64,000 bases of DNA from Bog-473 sp963787485 (GTDB lineage: Bacteria > Actinomycetota > Acidimicrobiia > Acidimicrobiales > RAAP-2), in NCBI GenBank assembly GCA_963787485.1, contig CAWBDF010000009.1, positions 167,576 to 231,575 of the forward strand, in the 5' to 3' direction. A model generated the notes under the pieces. The model did not search any database. It saw only the letters and a list, made by a program, of their open reading frames with translations, and was not told where the DNA came from. The stretch's first letter is position 1. The number at the start of each line of letters is the position of its first letter. Position numbers and translations under genes: made by a program. This document shows, piece by piece, positions 1 to 8,644 of the stretch.

Positions 1-211
1 CAACATGGGCCGGCCATGGCCTGACTCAAGGTGCTGGACACGTCTTCACACAAGAGGGACGTCTGGTGGCGTCATTCTCGGTGCAGTCGATGATCCGACC
101 GCTCGACACGGGAGCCAGCGCCAGTTCGCCCAACCCCCGTACCGATCTCTGACGAAGTCCACCACATCATCGGCACATCAGCTGCTTCGTCGTGAAGCGG
201 GACCCCACGCC

Positions 212-601
212 TCATGAACGGTCGGCCGGGTTGTCGTGACCAACCATCGTGCGATACACCGCGAGCAGCGCACGCTTCTGCCCGGAATCGAGCCTGGGGT
301 CGTCCCGGATGGCCTGCTCGGTGCTCGGTGCTCCCCCGGCCTCGTCGATCAGGCCGGCCACGCCGGCCGCTTGGGCCAGCACGTCCTCGGTGGAGAGCTG
401 CAGCGACTCGGCCAGGGCGCGGATGATGCTCACGGAGGGCTGGTGCAACCCTCGCTCGATCTGGCTCAAGTAGGCGTCGGACACCTTGGCCAAGCTGGCC
501 AGCTGGCGCAGGCTCAACTGGGCCAGCTGGCGCTGCGCTCGGAGATACTCGCCGAAGGCGCCGTTGGAGGGGTCACGCCCGTCCGGTCCGCCGTCAACCA
601 T
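212..601 (-). CDS. XRE-family HTH transcriptional regulator
   Basis: A 129-residue cytoplasmic DNA-binding protein. An HTH_3/XRE domain lies at about residues 15-75, with the typical LRQLASLAKVSDAYLSQIER helix pair followed by PSVSIIRALAESL. The C-terminal 50 residues are not recognised. The reading frame stays open upstream to 748, but the ATG at 601 places the HTH near the N terminus as usual for the family, so I chose it. It is divergent from the PHA synthase gene with about 160 bp between the two starts, which suggests it controls the PHA genes. That role is inferred from position only; the sequence is unlike PhaR or PhaQ. Confidence 0.85.
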   Translation of the reverse strand: MVDGGPDGRDPSNGAFGEYLRAQRQLAQLSLRQLASLAKVSDAYLSQIERGLHQPSVSIIRALAESLQLSTEDVLAQAAGVAGLIDEAGGAPSTEQAIRDDPRLDSGQKRALLAVYRTMVGHDNPADRS

Positions 602-762
602 CCGAGCCGAGCTTACGACAATGCTTGACGACCACCGTCTCGTATGCTTCTCATTCACATCGGAACACTCGCCAGTCCGGTACGTGTCGTCGTCCGTGTC
701 GTCGAACGGGAGTCCAAGTGGCGGTTGGCCATGAGCCTGAGACCCCATCCGTGTCCGCCGTC

Positions 763-2391
763 ATGACACGCGACTACTGGGCGGCGCTCGATCAGCTCGA
801 GTTGGTCCAGGCGCTGCGGTCGGTGGCGGCGCGCACGGCCGTCACCGGCCTGCCCAAGCGGAGCTGGAAGCTGGGTTTGGAGTGGGCGAAGATCGCCGTG
901 GGTCGCTCCGAGGTCCGGCCGGCACCTCGGGACTGGCGGTTCAAGAACCGGGCCTGGGAGGAGCACCCCGTCTTCAGCCGCCTGGGCCGGGCCTATCTGG
1001 CCTGGGTCGACGCCCTCTTCGGCCTGATCGACGACGCCGAGCTGGACTGGCGCACAGCCGAGCGCGCCCGGTGCGCGGTACGGAACCTGACCTCGGCCCT
1101 GGCGCCCACCAACGTCTTCCTGCTCAACCCCGACGCCTGTGAGCGGGCGTTCGAGACGGGGGGCAAGAGCATTGTGCGTGGACTGCGCAACGTGGGACGG
1201 GACATCGTGCAGAACCGCGGGGTCCCCCGATCGGTGCCTCCCGGCGTCTTCGAGGTGGGGCGGAACGTGGCAGTCACGCCCGGTGCCGTGGTATTCCGCA
1301 ACGACGTGCTCGAGCTGTTGCAGTACGCCCCCACCACGCCGAGGGTCCGTGAGGTGCCGATCCTGGTGGTCCCGCCGCAGATCAACAAGTACTACGTCAT
1401 GGACCTGTCCCCCGGACGCAGCTTCGTCGAGTACGCGGTGGGCCGCGGCTTCCAGGTCTACGCCGTCAGCTGGCGCAACCCCACGCGCGCCCAGCGCCAA
1501 TGGAACCTGGACACCTACGTCGAGGCTGTCGAAGAGGCCATGGCAGCGGCGGCCGAGATCAGCGCCAGCGAGACCGTCGGAATGGTCGGCGTCTGTGCCG
1601 GTGGTCTCACCACTGCGAGCGTGCTGGGCCACCTGGCCGCGGTCGGACAGGACCGTGTCAGCGCGGCCGCCTTCGCTGTCACGCAGATGGACTACGGCGT
1701 CCCCTCCATGATCGGCATGTTCGGGAGCCCCGCGATCGTGCGCACCTCGGTACGGGCCTCCGCCGAGTCGGGCACCCTCGACGGCAGCGTGCTGTTCGGG
1801 CTCTTCTCCGCGCTGCGCCCCGACGACCTCATCTGGAACTACTGGGTCGGCAACAACCTCTTGGGTGACGAGCCCTCGGCCTTCGACGTGATGGCGTGGA
1901 ACGCCGATTCCACCGCCCTCCCAGCGGCGCTGCACGCGCAGTTCCTCGACATGTTCCTGGACAACTCGCTGGCGACGGGGGACGTGTCGGTGCTCGGATC
2001 GCCCGTCGACCTGGCCAAGGTGAGGTGCGACACGATGGTCGTGGGCGCGCGGACCGACCACCTTGTCCCGTGGAAGGCCTGCTACGCCAACTGCGCCCTC
2101 TTCGGTGGGGCCACCGAATTCGTGCTCTCGTCCTCGGGCCACATCCAGTGCCTGGTCAACCCGCCGAGTTCCACCAAGATGACGATCACGACCGGTCCCC
2201 AACCCCAGCCCGGGCTCGGCCCCGAGGCCTGGCTCGAATCGGCCACCGAGGCTCCCGGCGTCTGGTGGAGTCGGTGGTCCGAGTGGCAAGCGGCCCGAGC
2301 CGGCGCCGAACGTTCGTCGCCGGCGATGCTCGGCAGCCGCGCCCACCCTGCCCTGGCGCCAGCGCCCGGTGACTACGTGAGGAACCGCTGA
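763..2391 (+). CDS. phaC: Polyhydroxyalkanoate synthase (class I-like PhaC)
   Basis: Polymerises hydroxyacyl-CoA into PHA at the granule surface. The 542-residue protein has the PhaC N-terminal domain and an alpha/beta-hydrolase core. The lipase-like box GVCAGG carries the nucleophile Cys at about residue 278. The other triad members are Asp at about 432 (GARTDHLVPW) and His at about 460 (SSGHIQ), and the WNADST motif typical of PHA synthases is present. Start ATG at 763; an in-frame GTG at 751 is possible and the frame is open back to 625. It stands alone as one long subunit, with no PhaE or PhaR partner visible, so class I or II fits better than III or IV. Confidence 0.95.
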   Translation: MTRDYWAALDQLELVQALRSVAARTAVTGLPKRSWKLGLEWAKIAVGRSEVRPAPRDWRFKNRAWEEHPVFSRLGRAYLAWVDALFGLIDDAELDWRTAERARCAVRNLTSALAPTNVFLLNPDACERAFETGGKSIVRGLRNVGRDIVQNRGVPRSVPPGVFEVGRNVAVTPGAVVFRNDVLELLQYAPTTPRVREVPILVVPPQINKYYVMDLSPGRSFVEYAVGRGFQVYAVSWRNPTRAQRQWNLDTYVEAVEEAMAAAAEISASETVGMVGVCAGGLTTASVLGHLAAVGQDRVSAAAFAVTQMDYGVPSMIGMFGSPAIVRTSVRASAESGTLDGSVLFGLFSALRPDDLIWNYWVGNNLLGDEPSAFDVMAWNADSTALPAALHAQFLDMFLDNSLATGDVSVLGSPVDLAKVRCDTMVVGARTDHLVPWKACYANCALFGGATEFVLSSSGHIQCLVNPPSSTKMTITTGPQPQPGLGPEAWLESATEAPGVWWSRWSEWQAARAGAERSSPAMLGSRAHPALAPAPGDYVRNR

Positions 2392-2428
2392 GCGACCGGA
2401 TGACGAGTGACGGGGTGAAGACGACGCC

Positions 2429-4027
2429 ATGATGGGCGACCAGCTGAACGCGTGGTTCCTGTTCGACCCCGGCCCGACCAACTGTCCCGACGCCGAGGTG
2501 GTGAGCCGGCGACCCGACGGCGCGGTCGAGCGGGCGACGTACGCCGAGATCGGACGGCGGACCCAGCAGCTGATGCACGCCCTCGACCACCTCGGGCTCG
2601 ACCGGGGGCGCCCGGTGGCGACCCTCGCCTGGAACGGGAACCGGCACCTCGAGGCGTATCTCGGAGTGCCCTGCACGGCACGGATCCTCCACACGCTCAA
2701 CGTCCGGCTCTCCCCCGAGGAGCTGGCCTTCATCATCGCCGATGCCGAGGACCAGCTGCTCCTGGTCGACCCGGAGTTCATCGGACTGGTGGAGCAGGTC
2801 CAGCACCTCGTCGGCCACCTGCCGCCGGTCGTGGTCCTCGACGGGACCGTACCCGACACCGACCTTCGCGGTGTCGTCGCCTACGAGGACCTCATCAGCG
2901 ACCAGCGGGAGGACTACGACCGATTCGAGATCCCCGAGTCGACCCCGATGGGCCTCTGCTACACGTCGGGCACGACCGGTCGGCCCAAGGGTGTGGTCTC
3001 CACCCATCGGTCGTCGTTCCTCCACGCCTTCGCGGTCACATCGGCGGCCGGAATGGCCGTCGGTCCGGGCGACTGCGTCCTCCCCCAGGTGCCGATGTTC
3101 CACGCCACCGCGTGGGGCATGCCCTACGCGGCCGCCATGGTCGGGGCCAAGCAGGTGTTCTACGGCGGTGCCCTCGAGGGAGCCGCCTTCGTGGACCTGC
3201 TGCGAGCCGAGCGGGTGACGGTGACGGCGGGCGTCCCGACCGTCTGGCTCGCCGTCGCCGAGGAGCTGGCAGCCTCCGGCCGCCTCCTCCCTGATCTGCG
3301 CCACATCGTCTGCGGAGGCAGTCAACCTCCCGCCGCCCTCATCGCGCGCTACCGCGATGAGTTCGGCATCCTGCTCGTCCAGGCCTGGGGCATGACCGAG
3401 ACGTCGCCCATCGCGTCGGTAGCCTGGCCCCAGGAGCGCATGCGCGACTGGGAGGACGAGCGGGTGGTGGAGGCTGCGCTGTCCCGGGCTGGCCTTCCGC
3501 TGCCCGGCGTCCGCATCACCATCCGCGACGACGAGGGCCGACCGGTGGCGTCCGACGGCGAGCTCATGGGCGACCTGTGGGTGCGTGGGCCGTGGGTGGC
3601 CGACGGGTACCTGCACGGGGCCGGAGCTGAGGCTTTCACCGACGACGGCTGGTTCCGCACCGGCGACGTGGCCGTCCGATCACCGAGCGGGTACTTCGTC
3701 ATCGCGGACAGATCCAAGGACCTCATCAAGTCCGGCGGGGAGTGGATCTCGTCGGTCGACCTCGAGGCGGCCATCATGACGATGCCCTCGGTGGCCGAAG
3801 CCGCGGTGATCGCCGTGCCCCACCCACACTGGCTCGAGCGACCTGTGGCCTGCGTCGTCGTCTGCCCGGATTGCCAGGTCACCGAGGACGAGCTGCGACG
3901 CCACCTCGAGGCGCTCGGGTTCGCTGGGTGGCAGGTGCCCGACCGCATGGAGCTGGTGGACGAGATCCCGAAGACCAGCGTCGGCAAGTTCGACAAGAAG
4001 GTCCTGCGCGCCCGGTTCGGGACGTGA
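2429..4027 (+). CDS. Fatty acyl-CoA synthetase (AMP-binding, FadD/AlkK-like)
   Basis: ATP-dependent ligase that makes acyl-CoA through an acyl-adenylate. The 532-residue ANL-superfamily protein has the P-loop YTSGTTGRPKG at about residue 175, the WGMTET motif, GWFRTGD, the hinge region DRSKDLIKSGGEWIS and the C-terminal catalytic Lys in TSVGKFDKK. Length and motifs resemble medium- or long-chain AlkK/FadD enzymes. It starts 37 bp after phaC on the same strand, so it is probably co-transcribed and may supply acyl-CoA for PHA monomers or beta-oxidation. Chain-length preference cannot be read from sequence. A second ATG at 2432 is an equally good start. Confidence 0.93.
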   Translation: MMGDQLNAWFLFDPGPTNCPDAEVVSRRPDGAVERATYAEIGRRTQQLMHALDHLGLDRGRPVATLAWNGNRHLEAYLGVPCTARILHTLNVRLSPEELAFIIADAEDQLLLVDPEFIGLVEQVQHLVGHLPPVVVLDGTVPDTDLRGVVAYEDLISDQREDYDRFEIPESTPMGLCYTSGTTGRPKGVVSTHRSSFLHAFAVTSAAGMAVGPGDCVLPQVPMFHATAWGMPYAAAMVGAKQVFYGGALEGAAFVDLLRAERVTVTAGVPTVWLAVAEELAASGRLLPDLRHIVCGGSQPPAALIARYRDEFGILLVQAWGMTETSPIASVAWPQERMRDWEDERVVEAALSRAGLPLPGVRITIRDDEGRPVASDGELMGDLWVRGPWVADGYLHGAGAEAFTDDGWFRTGDVAVRSPSGYFVIADRSKDLIKSGGEWISSVDLEAAIMTMPSVAEAAVIAVPHPHWLERPVACVVVCPDCQVTEDELRRHLEALGFAGWQVPDRMELVDEIPKTSVGKFDKKVLRARFGT

Positions 4028-4156
4028 TCCCCGTGGGGTGATCCGGTGGACGTGGCGATCCCGCGGCCGTGACCGGGCGGTATGCGTGATATAGTTCGCA
4101 ATTGACAAACCATCCCACCCGACAGGCCGCCCCGGCGGCCAGGCCCGGAGGTCACC

Positions 4157-4435
4157 ATGACAACCATCGAGATCACCGAGACGATTCAGGACGGCGTGCT
4201 GAAGGCGGTCGAGACCACGCAGCGGCTCACTCTCGAGGCCTTCGGCGCCGGCGTGTCCTCGCTCGACGGACTGCTTCCGGCACGCCCGGCCATGCCGTTC
4301 GCCCCGATGATCACTCCCGAAGAGGCGGTCGGCGCCACCTTCCGGTTCGCCGAGTCGCTCCTGGTGTCGCAGAAGGCGTTCCTCACCGAGTTGGTGGGGC
4401 TGGCGGAGTCCAAGTCGGCGAAATCCCCGAAGTAG
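4157..4435 (+). CDS. Small phasin-like protein
   Basis: A 92-residue protein without signal peptide or membrane helix. Predicted features are two amphipathic helices with Ala/Thr/Glu-rich heptad-like spacing at the N terminus (about 1-35) and the C terminus (about 55-85), joined by a Pro-rich loop (LLPARPAMPFAPM). A strong ribosome-binding site, GGAGGT at 4147-4152, sets the ATG. It follows phaC and the acyl-CoA ligase on the same strand. Small size, amphipathic helices and context suggest a granule-coating phasin or a PhaM-like protein. I do not recognise a named family, so function is inferred. Confidence 0.6.
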   Translation: MTTIEITETIQDGVLKAVETTQRLTLEAFGAGVSSLDGLLPARPAMPFAPMITPEEAVGATFRFAESLLVSQKAFLTELVGLAESKSAKSPK

Positions 4436-4599
4436 TCACCCCCCGGGAGCGCGCTCCGCAACCAGGTTGGCTCGCGCGCCTCTTCGCATCTTGCTCATCG
4501 ACTGGCTCGGTGGTCTGGGGCCGAGTCCGCGACGTGCCGTAGGGTGTGGGGATCCACCGGCGGGTGTCCGCAGGCCCCGCGTCGAGCCACGGGAGTGCC

Positions 4600-5257
4600 A
4601 TGAGCCAGCGCGACCCTGACCATCAACAGCCGTAACTACGGGGCGTGGTCACTCCGAGGCTGGCTCATGTGTCGCTTCGCCGGATTGGACTTCACCGAGC
4701 GCGTCATCGACAGCCAAGACCCGGGCGCGCTGGCCGAGCTGCTCCTTCTGTCGCCGTCCTTCCTCGTGCCGTGTCTCGAGATCGACGAGATCACGGTGTG
4801 GGACACCCTGGCCATCGGCGAGTACCTCTGGGAGACGCGGCCGGGTTCGTCTCTCCTTCCGTCCGACCCGGCGAGCCGAGCGAAGTGCCGCTCGGTGTGT
4901 GGCGAGATGCACGCCGGCTTCGCCCAGCTCCGCTCGGCGCTTCCCATGAACGTCAAAGCGCACCACCCCGGGTTCAAGGTCTTCACCGGTGCGCAGGCTG
5001 ACATCGACCGCATCGTGGCCATCTGGGAGGACTGTCTGGCCACGTCGAGGGGCCCGCTCCTGTTCGGATCGGCACCGACCCTGGCCGACGCCATGTACGC
5101 CCCCGTCTGCACCCGGTTCGTCACCTACGACGTCGATCTGCCGATCGGCTGCTCGGCCTACGTCGAAGCGGTGATGGCGTTGCCCGACGTGCGAGAGTGG
5201 ATGGCGGCCGCGAGGACCGAGCCCGACGCCCTCGGGGAGCTCGACGTCGAGTTCTGA
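4600..5257 (+). CDS. Glutathione S-transferase family protein (N-terminal frame break)
   Basis: GST-fold protein with a thioredoxin-like N-terminal domain and a helical C-terminal domain. The downstream frame is open only after a stop at 4601-4603 and lacks a good start. The ATG at 4600 has a ribosome-binding site (GGGAG, 4591-4595) but is one base out of frame. Removing one base in CGCGACC at about 4611-4613 gives a typical GST beginning, MSQRTLTINSRNYGAWSLRG, including the NY/W-S-LR active-site segment. The corrected protein has 218 residues. LVPCLEI (position of the cis-Pro) and LADAMYAP are visible. The break may be a consensus error or a real mutation. It converges on phaZ 12 bp away. 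Confidence 0.8.
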
Positions 5258-5269
5258 CCGCTCCCCGGC

Positions 5270-6487
5270 CTACTCGCTGGCCAGCACGAAGTTCCGCACC
5301 ACCGGGCAGATCTGGCGCTCCCACGCCGAACCGCTGAACACGCCGTAGTGCCCCACTCCGGCTTGCAGAAGGTGGCGACGACGCCCCGGGGGGACCGCCC
5401 TGCACACGTCCTGGGCAGCCATCGTCTGTCCCACCCCGCAGATGTCGTCATTGGCTCCTTCCACGGTGAGCAGCGCCGTACGGGCGATGGCTTGGGGCCG
5501 GACCCGCCGGCCCCCGACCTCGAGCTCTCCCCGGGGAAGGAGATGCCGCTGGAACACGCGGTCCACCGTCTCGAGGTAGAACTCCGCGTGCAGGTCGAGC
5601 ACGGCGCAGTACTCGTCGTAGAAAGCCATCGTGGCGTCCGCCTTGACCTTGTTCTCGACGGCCAGGTCGTGGAGGAGATCGAGGTGGCGGCTCAGGTGCG
5701 ACTGCCAGTTCATGGCCACGAAGGCGCCGAGCTGGAGGAAGCCGGGGTAGACCCGTCGTCCGGCTCCGGCGTAGCGCCACGGGACCACGGTGGTCGCATG
5801 CTGTTCGAACCACGAGAGGGGGCGCTCGGTGGCCAACTGATTGACCAGTGTGGGGCTGACGCGGCCGTCGACCGGCCCGGCCATCAGGGTCATGCTCTTC
5901 GGGGTGGCCGGATCGCCGTCTTCGGCCATCAGGGCGACCGCGGCCACCGTGGCCGGGCAGGGCTGGCACACCGCGAGCACGTGAACGCCGGGGCCGATCC
6001 GGCGAAGGAACGCCATGACGTGGTCGACGTAGTCGTCGAAGCCGAAGGAGCCTTCCGCCAGCGGGACGTCGCGGGCGTTGTTCCAGTCGGTGATGTACAC
6101 GTCGTGGTGCGCCGAGAGGGCACGTACGGTCGAGCGGAGCAAGGTGGAGAAGTGACCCGCCAGGGCGGCCACGACCAGCACCTTGGGCTGGACGATCTCG
6201 CTGTCCTTGGCGAAGTGCAGGAGCGAGCCGAATGGCGTGGTCGCGACCACCTCTTGGTGCACGCCCACCGGCTCCCCGTTGACGCGCACCGTGTCGATGC
6301 CGAAGGGGGGCCGATGGTGGGTGAGCCCGGCCCGCGCCACCAACTCGTTGGTCGCCGAGACCCACCGGACCACAGGATCGTCGCGCAGGGGGCCCGGCAG
6401 GCGGTGGAGGGCGCCGGCGAAGAACTTGGCCAGGGCCTTCACCGGTGCCACGGCATCGATCTGGGCCTGGTACGCCCCGTACAGCAT
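5270..6487 (-). CDS. phaZ: Intracellular PHA depolymerase (PhaZ)
   Basis: Thiol hydrolase that breaks down stored PHA in the cell. The 405-residue protein belongs to the intracellular PHB depolymerase family. The nucleophile Cys (about residue 174) lies in LAVCQPCPAT, where secreted lipases carry Ser. YITDWNNARDVP and the C-terminal QAGVGHYGVFSG with the candidate catalytic His are also family features. The N-terminal MLYGAYQ opening is common in PhaZ1-type proteins. It is convergent with the GST gene and about 3 kb from phaC, so synthesis and mobilisation genes are clustered. No signal peptide is present, in keeping with a granule-associated cytoplasmic enzyme. Confidence 0.93.
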   Translation of the reverse strand: MLYGAYQAQIDAVAPVKALAKFFAGALHRLPGPLRDDPVVRWVSATNELVARAGLTHHRPPFGIDTVRVNGEPVGVHQEVVATTPFGSLLHFAKDSEIVQPKVLVVAALAGHFSTLLRSTVRALSAHHDVYITDWNNARDVPLAEGSFGFDDYVDHVMAFLRRIGPGVHVLAVCQPCPATVAAVALMAEDGDPATPKSMTLMAGPVDGRVSPTLVNQLATERPLSWFEQHATTVVPWRYAGAGRRVYPGFLQLGAFVAMNWQSHLSRHLDLLHDLAVENKVKADATMAFYDEYCAVLDLHAEFYLETVDRVFQRHLLPRGELEVGGRRVRPQAIARTALLTVEGANDDICGVGQTMAAQDVCRAVPPGRRRHLLQAGVGHYGVFSGSAWERQICPVVRNFVLASE

Positions 6488-6588
6488 CCGCTCTCCTGAC
6501 GTTGCGCCGCCTTGTGGCTCGAAGGGAAGATCTTACTGCCCACGCGCTTCTCGGTACGCTGCGCAGGACTCTGACCAGGAGAGAACCG

Positions 6589-6909
6589 ATGCCGACCTTC
6601 TACGACGCCATGCCGACCGATTGGGTGTCCCCGGGCGAGTCGGCGAGTGTCTCGGTCGACGGCTTCCCGGTCGCGGTGGCGAACCTCGACGGTGAGTACT
6701 TCGCCTTCCAGAACCTGTGCCCGCACCAGGGCACCACGCTCGGGGGGCGGCCGGTCGACGCCGAGTGCCACATCTCGTGCCCCCAGCACGGCAGCCGCTA
6801 CGACGTCCGCACGGGACGGTGCGTCCAACCGGCCGCCGATGGGTTCAACCAGGACCTCATGACGTTCAGGACCCGGGTGGTGGACGACGTCGTGCAGGTC
6901 GAGGTGTAG
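6589..6909 (+). CDS. Rieske [2Fe-2S] ferredoxin-like protein
   Basis: A 106-residue single-domain Rieske protein. The cluster ligands are in NLCPHQGTTLGG (Cys, His) and CPQHGSRYDVRTG (Cys, His), spaced as in biphenyl- or naphthalene-dioxygenase ferredoxins and NirD-like proteins. The short ending FRTRVVDDVVQVEV is typical of soluble ferredoxins, and there is no membrane anchor. The ATG at 6589 has a ribosome-binding site (AGGAGAG) just upstream. No oxygenase subunit is next to it, so its electron acceptor is unknown. It may serve the downstream dehydrogenases or a distant oxygenase. Confidence 0.9.
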   Translation: MPTFYDAMPTDWVSPGESASVSVDGFPVAVANLDGEYFAFQNLCPHQGTTLGGRPVDAECHISCPQHGSRYDVRTGRCVQPAADGFNQDLMTFRTRVVDDVVQVEV

Positions 6910-6921
6910 GGTCTGCCGGCC

Positions 6922-7740
6922 ATGATGCGTGTCGGCTTCATCGGTTTAGGCACACAGGGTGGGCCAATGGCGCGGCGCATCGTCGACAAAGGCTTCCCGC
7001 TCACCCTCTGGGCGCGCCGCCCCGAGTCGCTCGAGCCGTTCGCCGACACGGCGGCGGTTGCCGTGGCGACGCCGGAGGAGGTCGGCGCGGTGAGCGACCT
7101 GGTCGGGATCTGCGTGTTCTCGGACGCGGACGTCGAGGACGTCGTCTTGCGTCGCGACGGGGTGTTGCACGGAATGGCCCCGGGCGGTGTGATCGCCATC
7201 CACTCCACCGTGCTTCCCGACACCATGTCGCGCCTTGCGGCGCGGGCGGCGGAGCGGCAGGTGGCGATGGTCGACGCTCCGGTGAGCGGGGGGGGCGAGG
7301 CGGCGGCGTCGCGCACCCTCCTCCTCCTGGCGGGAGGCAACGAGCCGGACGTCAACCGGTGTCGTCCGGTGTTCGAGACCTTCGCCAATCCCGTCGTGTA
7401 CCTCGGCCCGCTCGGCAGCGCGCAGATCGCCAAGGCGGTCAACAACCTGCTCCTCGCCGCCCACATGGCGACGGCGTACGAGGCCTTCGGCTTCGCCCGT
7501 GAGCTCGGGCTCGATCTTCCGGCGCTGGCCGAAGCACTGACGCACGGCACCGGGGGCAGCGCGGCGGTCGGTGTGGTGGCGGGCGCCGGGTTCGACGTCG
7601 ACTCCCTGCGCAAGAACAGCGCCCGGTACTTCAGCAAGGACCTCGAGATCATGCTCGAGATCGCCCAGGCCCGAGGGGCGCACACCCCCGACTCGCTGGT
7701 CGACCTGGCCCGCCGCGCCTTCGACCCCAACGAGGCCTGA
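6922..7740 (+). CDS. NAD(P)-dependent beta-hydroxyacid dehydrogenase (3-hydroxyisobutyrate dehydrogenase family)
   Basis: Oxidises a beta-hydroxyacid or reduces the reverse substrate. The 272-residue protein begins with a Rossmann motif, GFIGLGTQGGPMA. It has the substrate-binding DAPVSGG segment at about residue 118 and the conserved Lys-Asn pair in IAKAVNNLL, the catalytic Lys of this family. The C-terminal all-alpha domain carries the SLRKNSARYFSKDLEIML motif. It starts 12 bp after the Rieske gene. The substrate cannot be assigned; the family includes 3-hydroxyisobutyrate, tartronate semialdehyde and glyoxylate reductases. Confidence 0.88.
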   Translation: MMRVGFIGLGTQGGPMARRIVDKGFPLTLWARRPESLEPFADTAAVAVATPEEVGAVSDLVGICVFSDADVEDVVLRRDGVLHGMAPGGVIAIHSTVLPDTMSRLAARAAERQVAMVDAPVSGGGEAAASRTLLLLAGGNEPDVNRCRPVFETFANPVVYLGPLGSAQIAKAVNNLLLAAHMATAYEAFGFARELGLDLPALAEALTHGTGGSAAVGVVAGAGFDVDSLRKNSARYFSKDLEIMLEIAQARGAHTPDSLVDLARRAFDPNEA

Positions 7741-7798
7741 GAGGGCTCGACTCCACACGCTACGGCGCACGAAAGCTACGGCGCATGAAAGGGGACGA

Positions 7799-8626
7799 AT
7801 GGTGTCTGGTGGCGTCGACCTGGCCGGAAGGCCCTGCCTGATCGTCGGGGGCGCCGGGGGCGGGATCGGGACCGCCGTCTCCCTGGCCGCGGCCAGGGCG
7901 GGGGCGTCCGTGGGCGTCATCACGAACGTCGGCGAGCATGCCGAAGAGATGGTGGCGCAGCTGCGCGCCAGCGGGGTCAGGTGCGCCGCCAGGATCGTCG
8001 ACGCCACCGACGAAGCCCGCCTGGTGGATGCCATCGCCGCGCTGACCGACGACCTTGGCCCTTTCGGGCACCTCGTCAATGTGGTGGGCGGCAACCTGGC
8101 CGAGGATTACCAACGGGCAGCCGAGTTCGACCTGGTCGCGCTCGATCGCGTCATCGCCCGGAACCTCCGCTACGCCATCGTGTCCTGCCGCGAAGTGGCG
8201 CGCTCGCTCCTCACGAGCGGCAACGCCGGCAGCATGGTGAACGTCTCTTCCGGGGCAGCACGGGGAACACCGCTCCTCGGGGCGTACGCCGCCGCCAAGG
8301 CCGGACTCGAGGCCTTCAGCCGCACGATGGCCCTCGAATGGGGTCCCCGGGGGATCCGCGTCAACCTCGTGTCGCTCGGGACGATCCGCACCCCGCGGAC
8401 CGGCATGCACGACGGCGGAGAATCGACCCGGTCGATTCCGTTGCGCCGCCGGGGCAATCCCGAGGAGGCGGCAGCAGCGATCATGTTCTTGCTGTCGGAC
8501 GAGGCGAGCTACGTCACGGGACAGACGCTCAACGTCGACGGCGGTATCTCGCTCGGGCACCCCGGCGGCGACGAGCTGTCCCCGCTCGTCACCCGCTCCG
8601 ACGTGCGAGCCCGATTCGCCGACTGA
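7799..8626 (+). CDS. SDR-family oxidoreductase
   Basis: Classical short-chain dehydrogenase/reductase of 275 residues. The cofactor motif is VGGAGGGIG, a variant of TGxxxGxG. The catalytic Ser is in VNVSSG and the YxxxK pair is in YAAAKAG, followed by the GPRGIRVNLVS segment and the usual C-terminal NVDGG. The frame is open back to 7571, but the ATG at 7799 follows GAAAGGGGACGA, a good ribosome-binding site, and matches family length. It is likely co-transcribed with the upstream dehydrogenase. Substrate unknown. Confidence 0.88.
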   Translation: MVSGGVDLAGRPCLIVGGAGGGIGTAVSLAAARAGASVGVITNVGEHAEEMVAQLRASGVRCAARIVDATDEARLVDAIAALTDDLGPFGHLVNVVGGNLAEDYQRAAEFDLVALDRVIARNLRYAIVSCREVARSLLTSGNAGSMVNVSSGAARGTPLLGAYAAAKAGLEAFSRTMALEWGPRGIRVNLVSLGTIRTPRTGMHDGGESTRSIPLRRRGNPEEAAAAIMFLLSDEASYVTGQTLNVDGGISLGHPGGDELSPLVTRSDVRARFAD

Positions 8627-8644
8627 CCGGACTCGCTACCATCC

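Noticed and set aside
655..2859. A 734-codon open frame on the minus strand
   Set aside because: It is the antisense shadow of phaC and the acyl-CoA ligase, caused by high GC; no domain is visible and composition is Arg/Gly/His-rich.
4102..4107. Perfect TTGACA upstream of the phasin-like gene
   Set aside because: No -10 hexamer follows at 15-19 bp, so I do not call a promoter from it alone.
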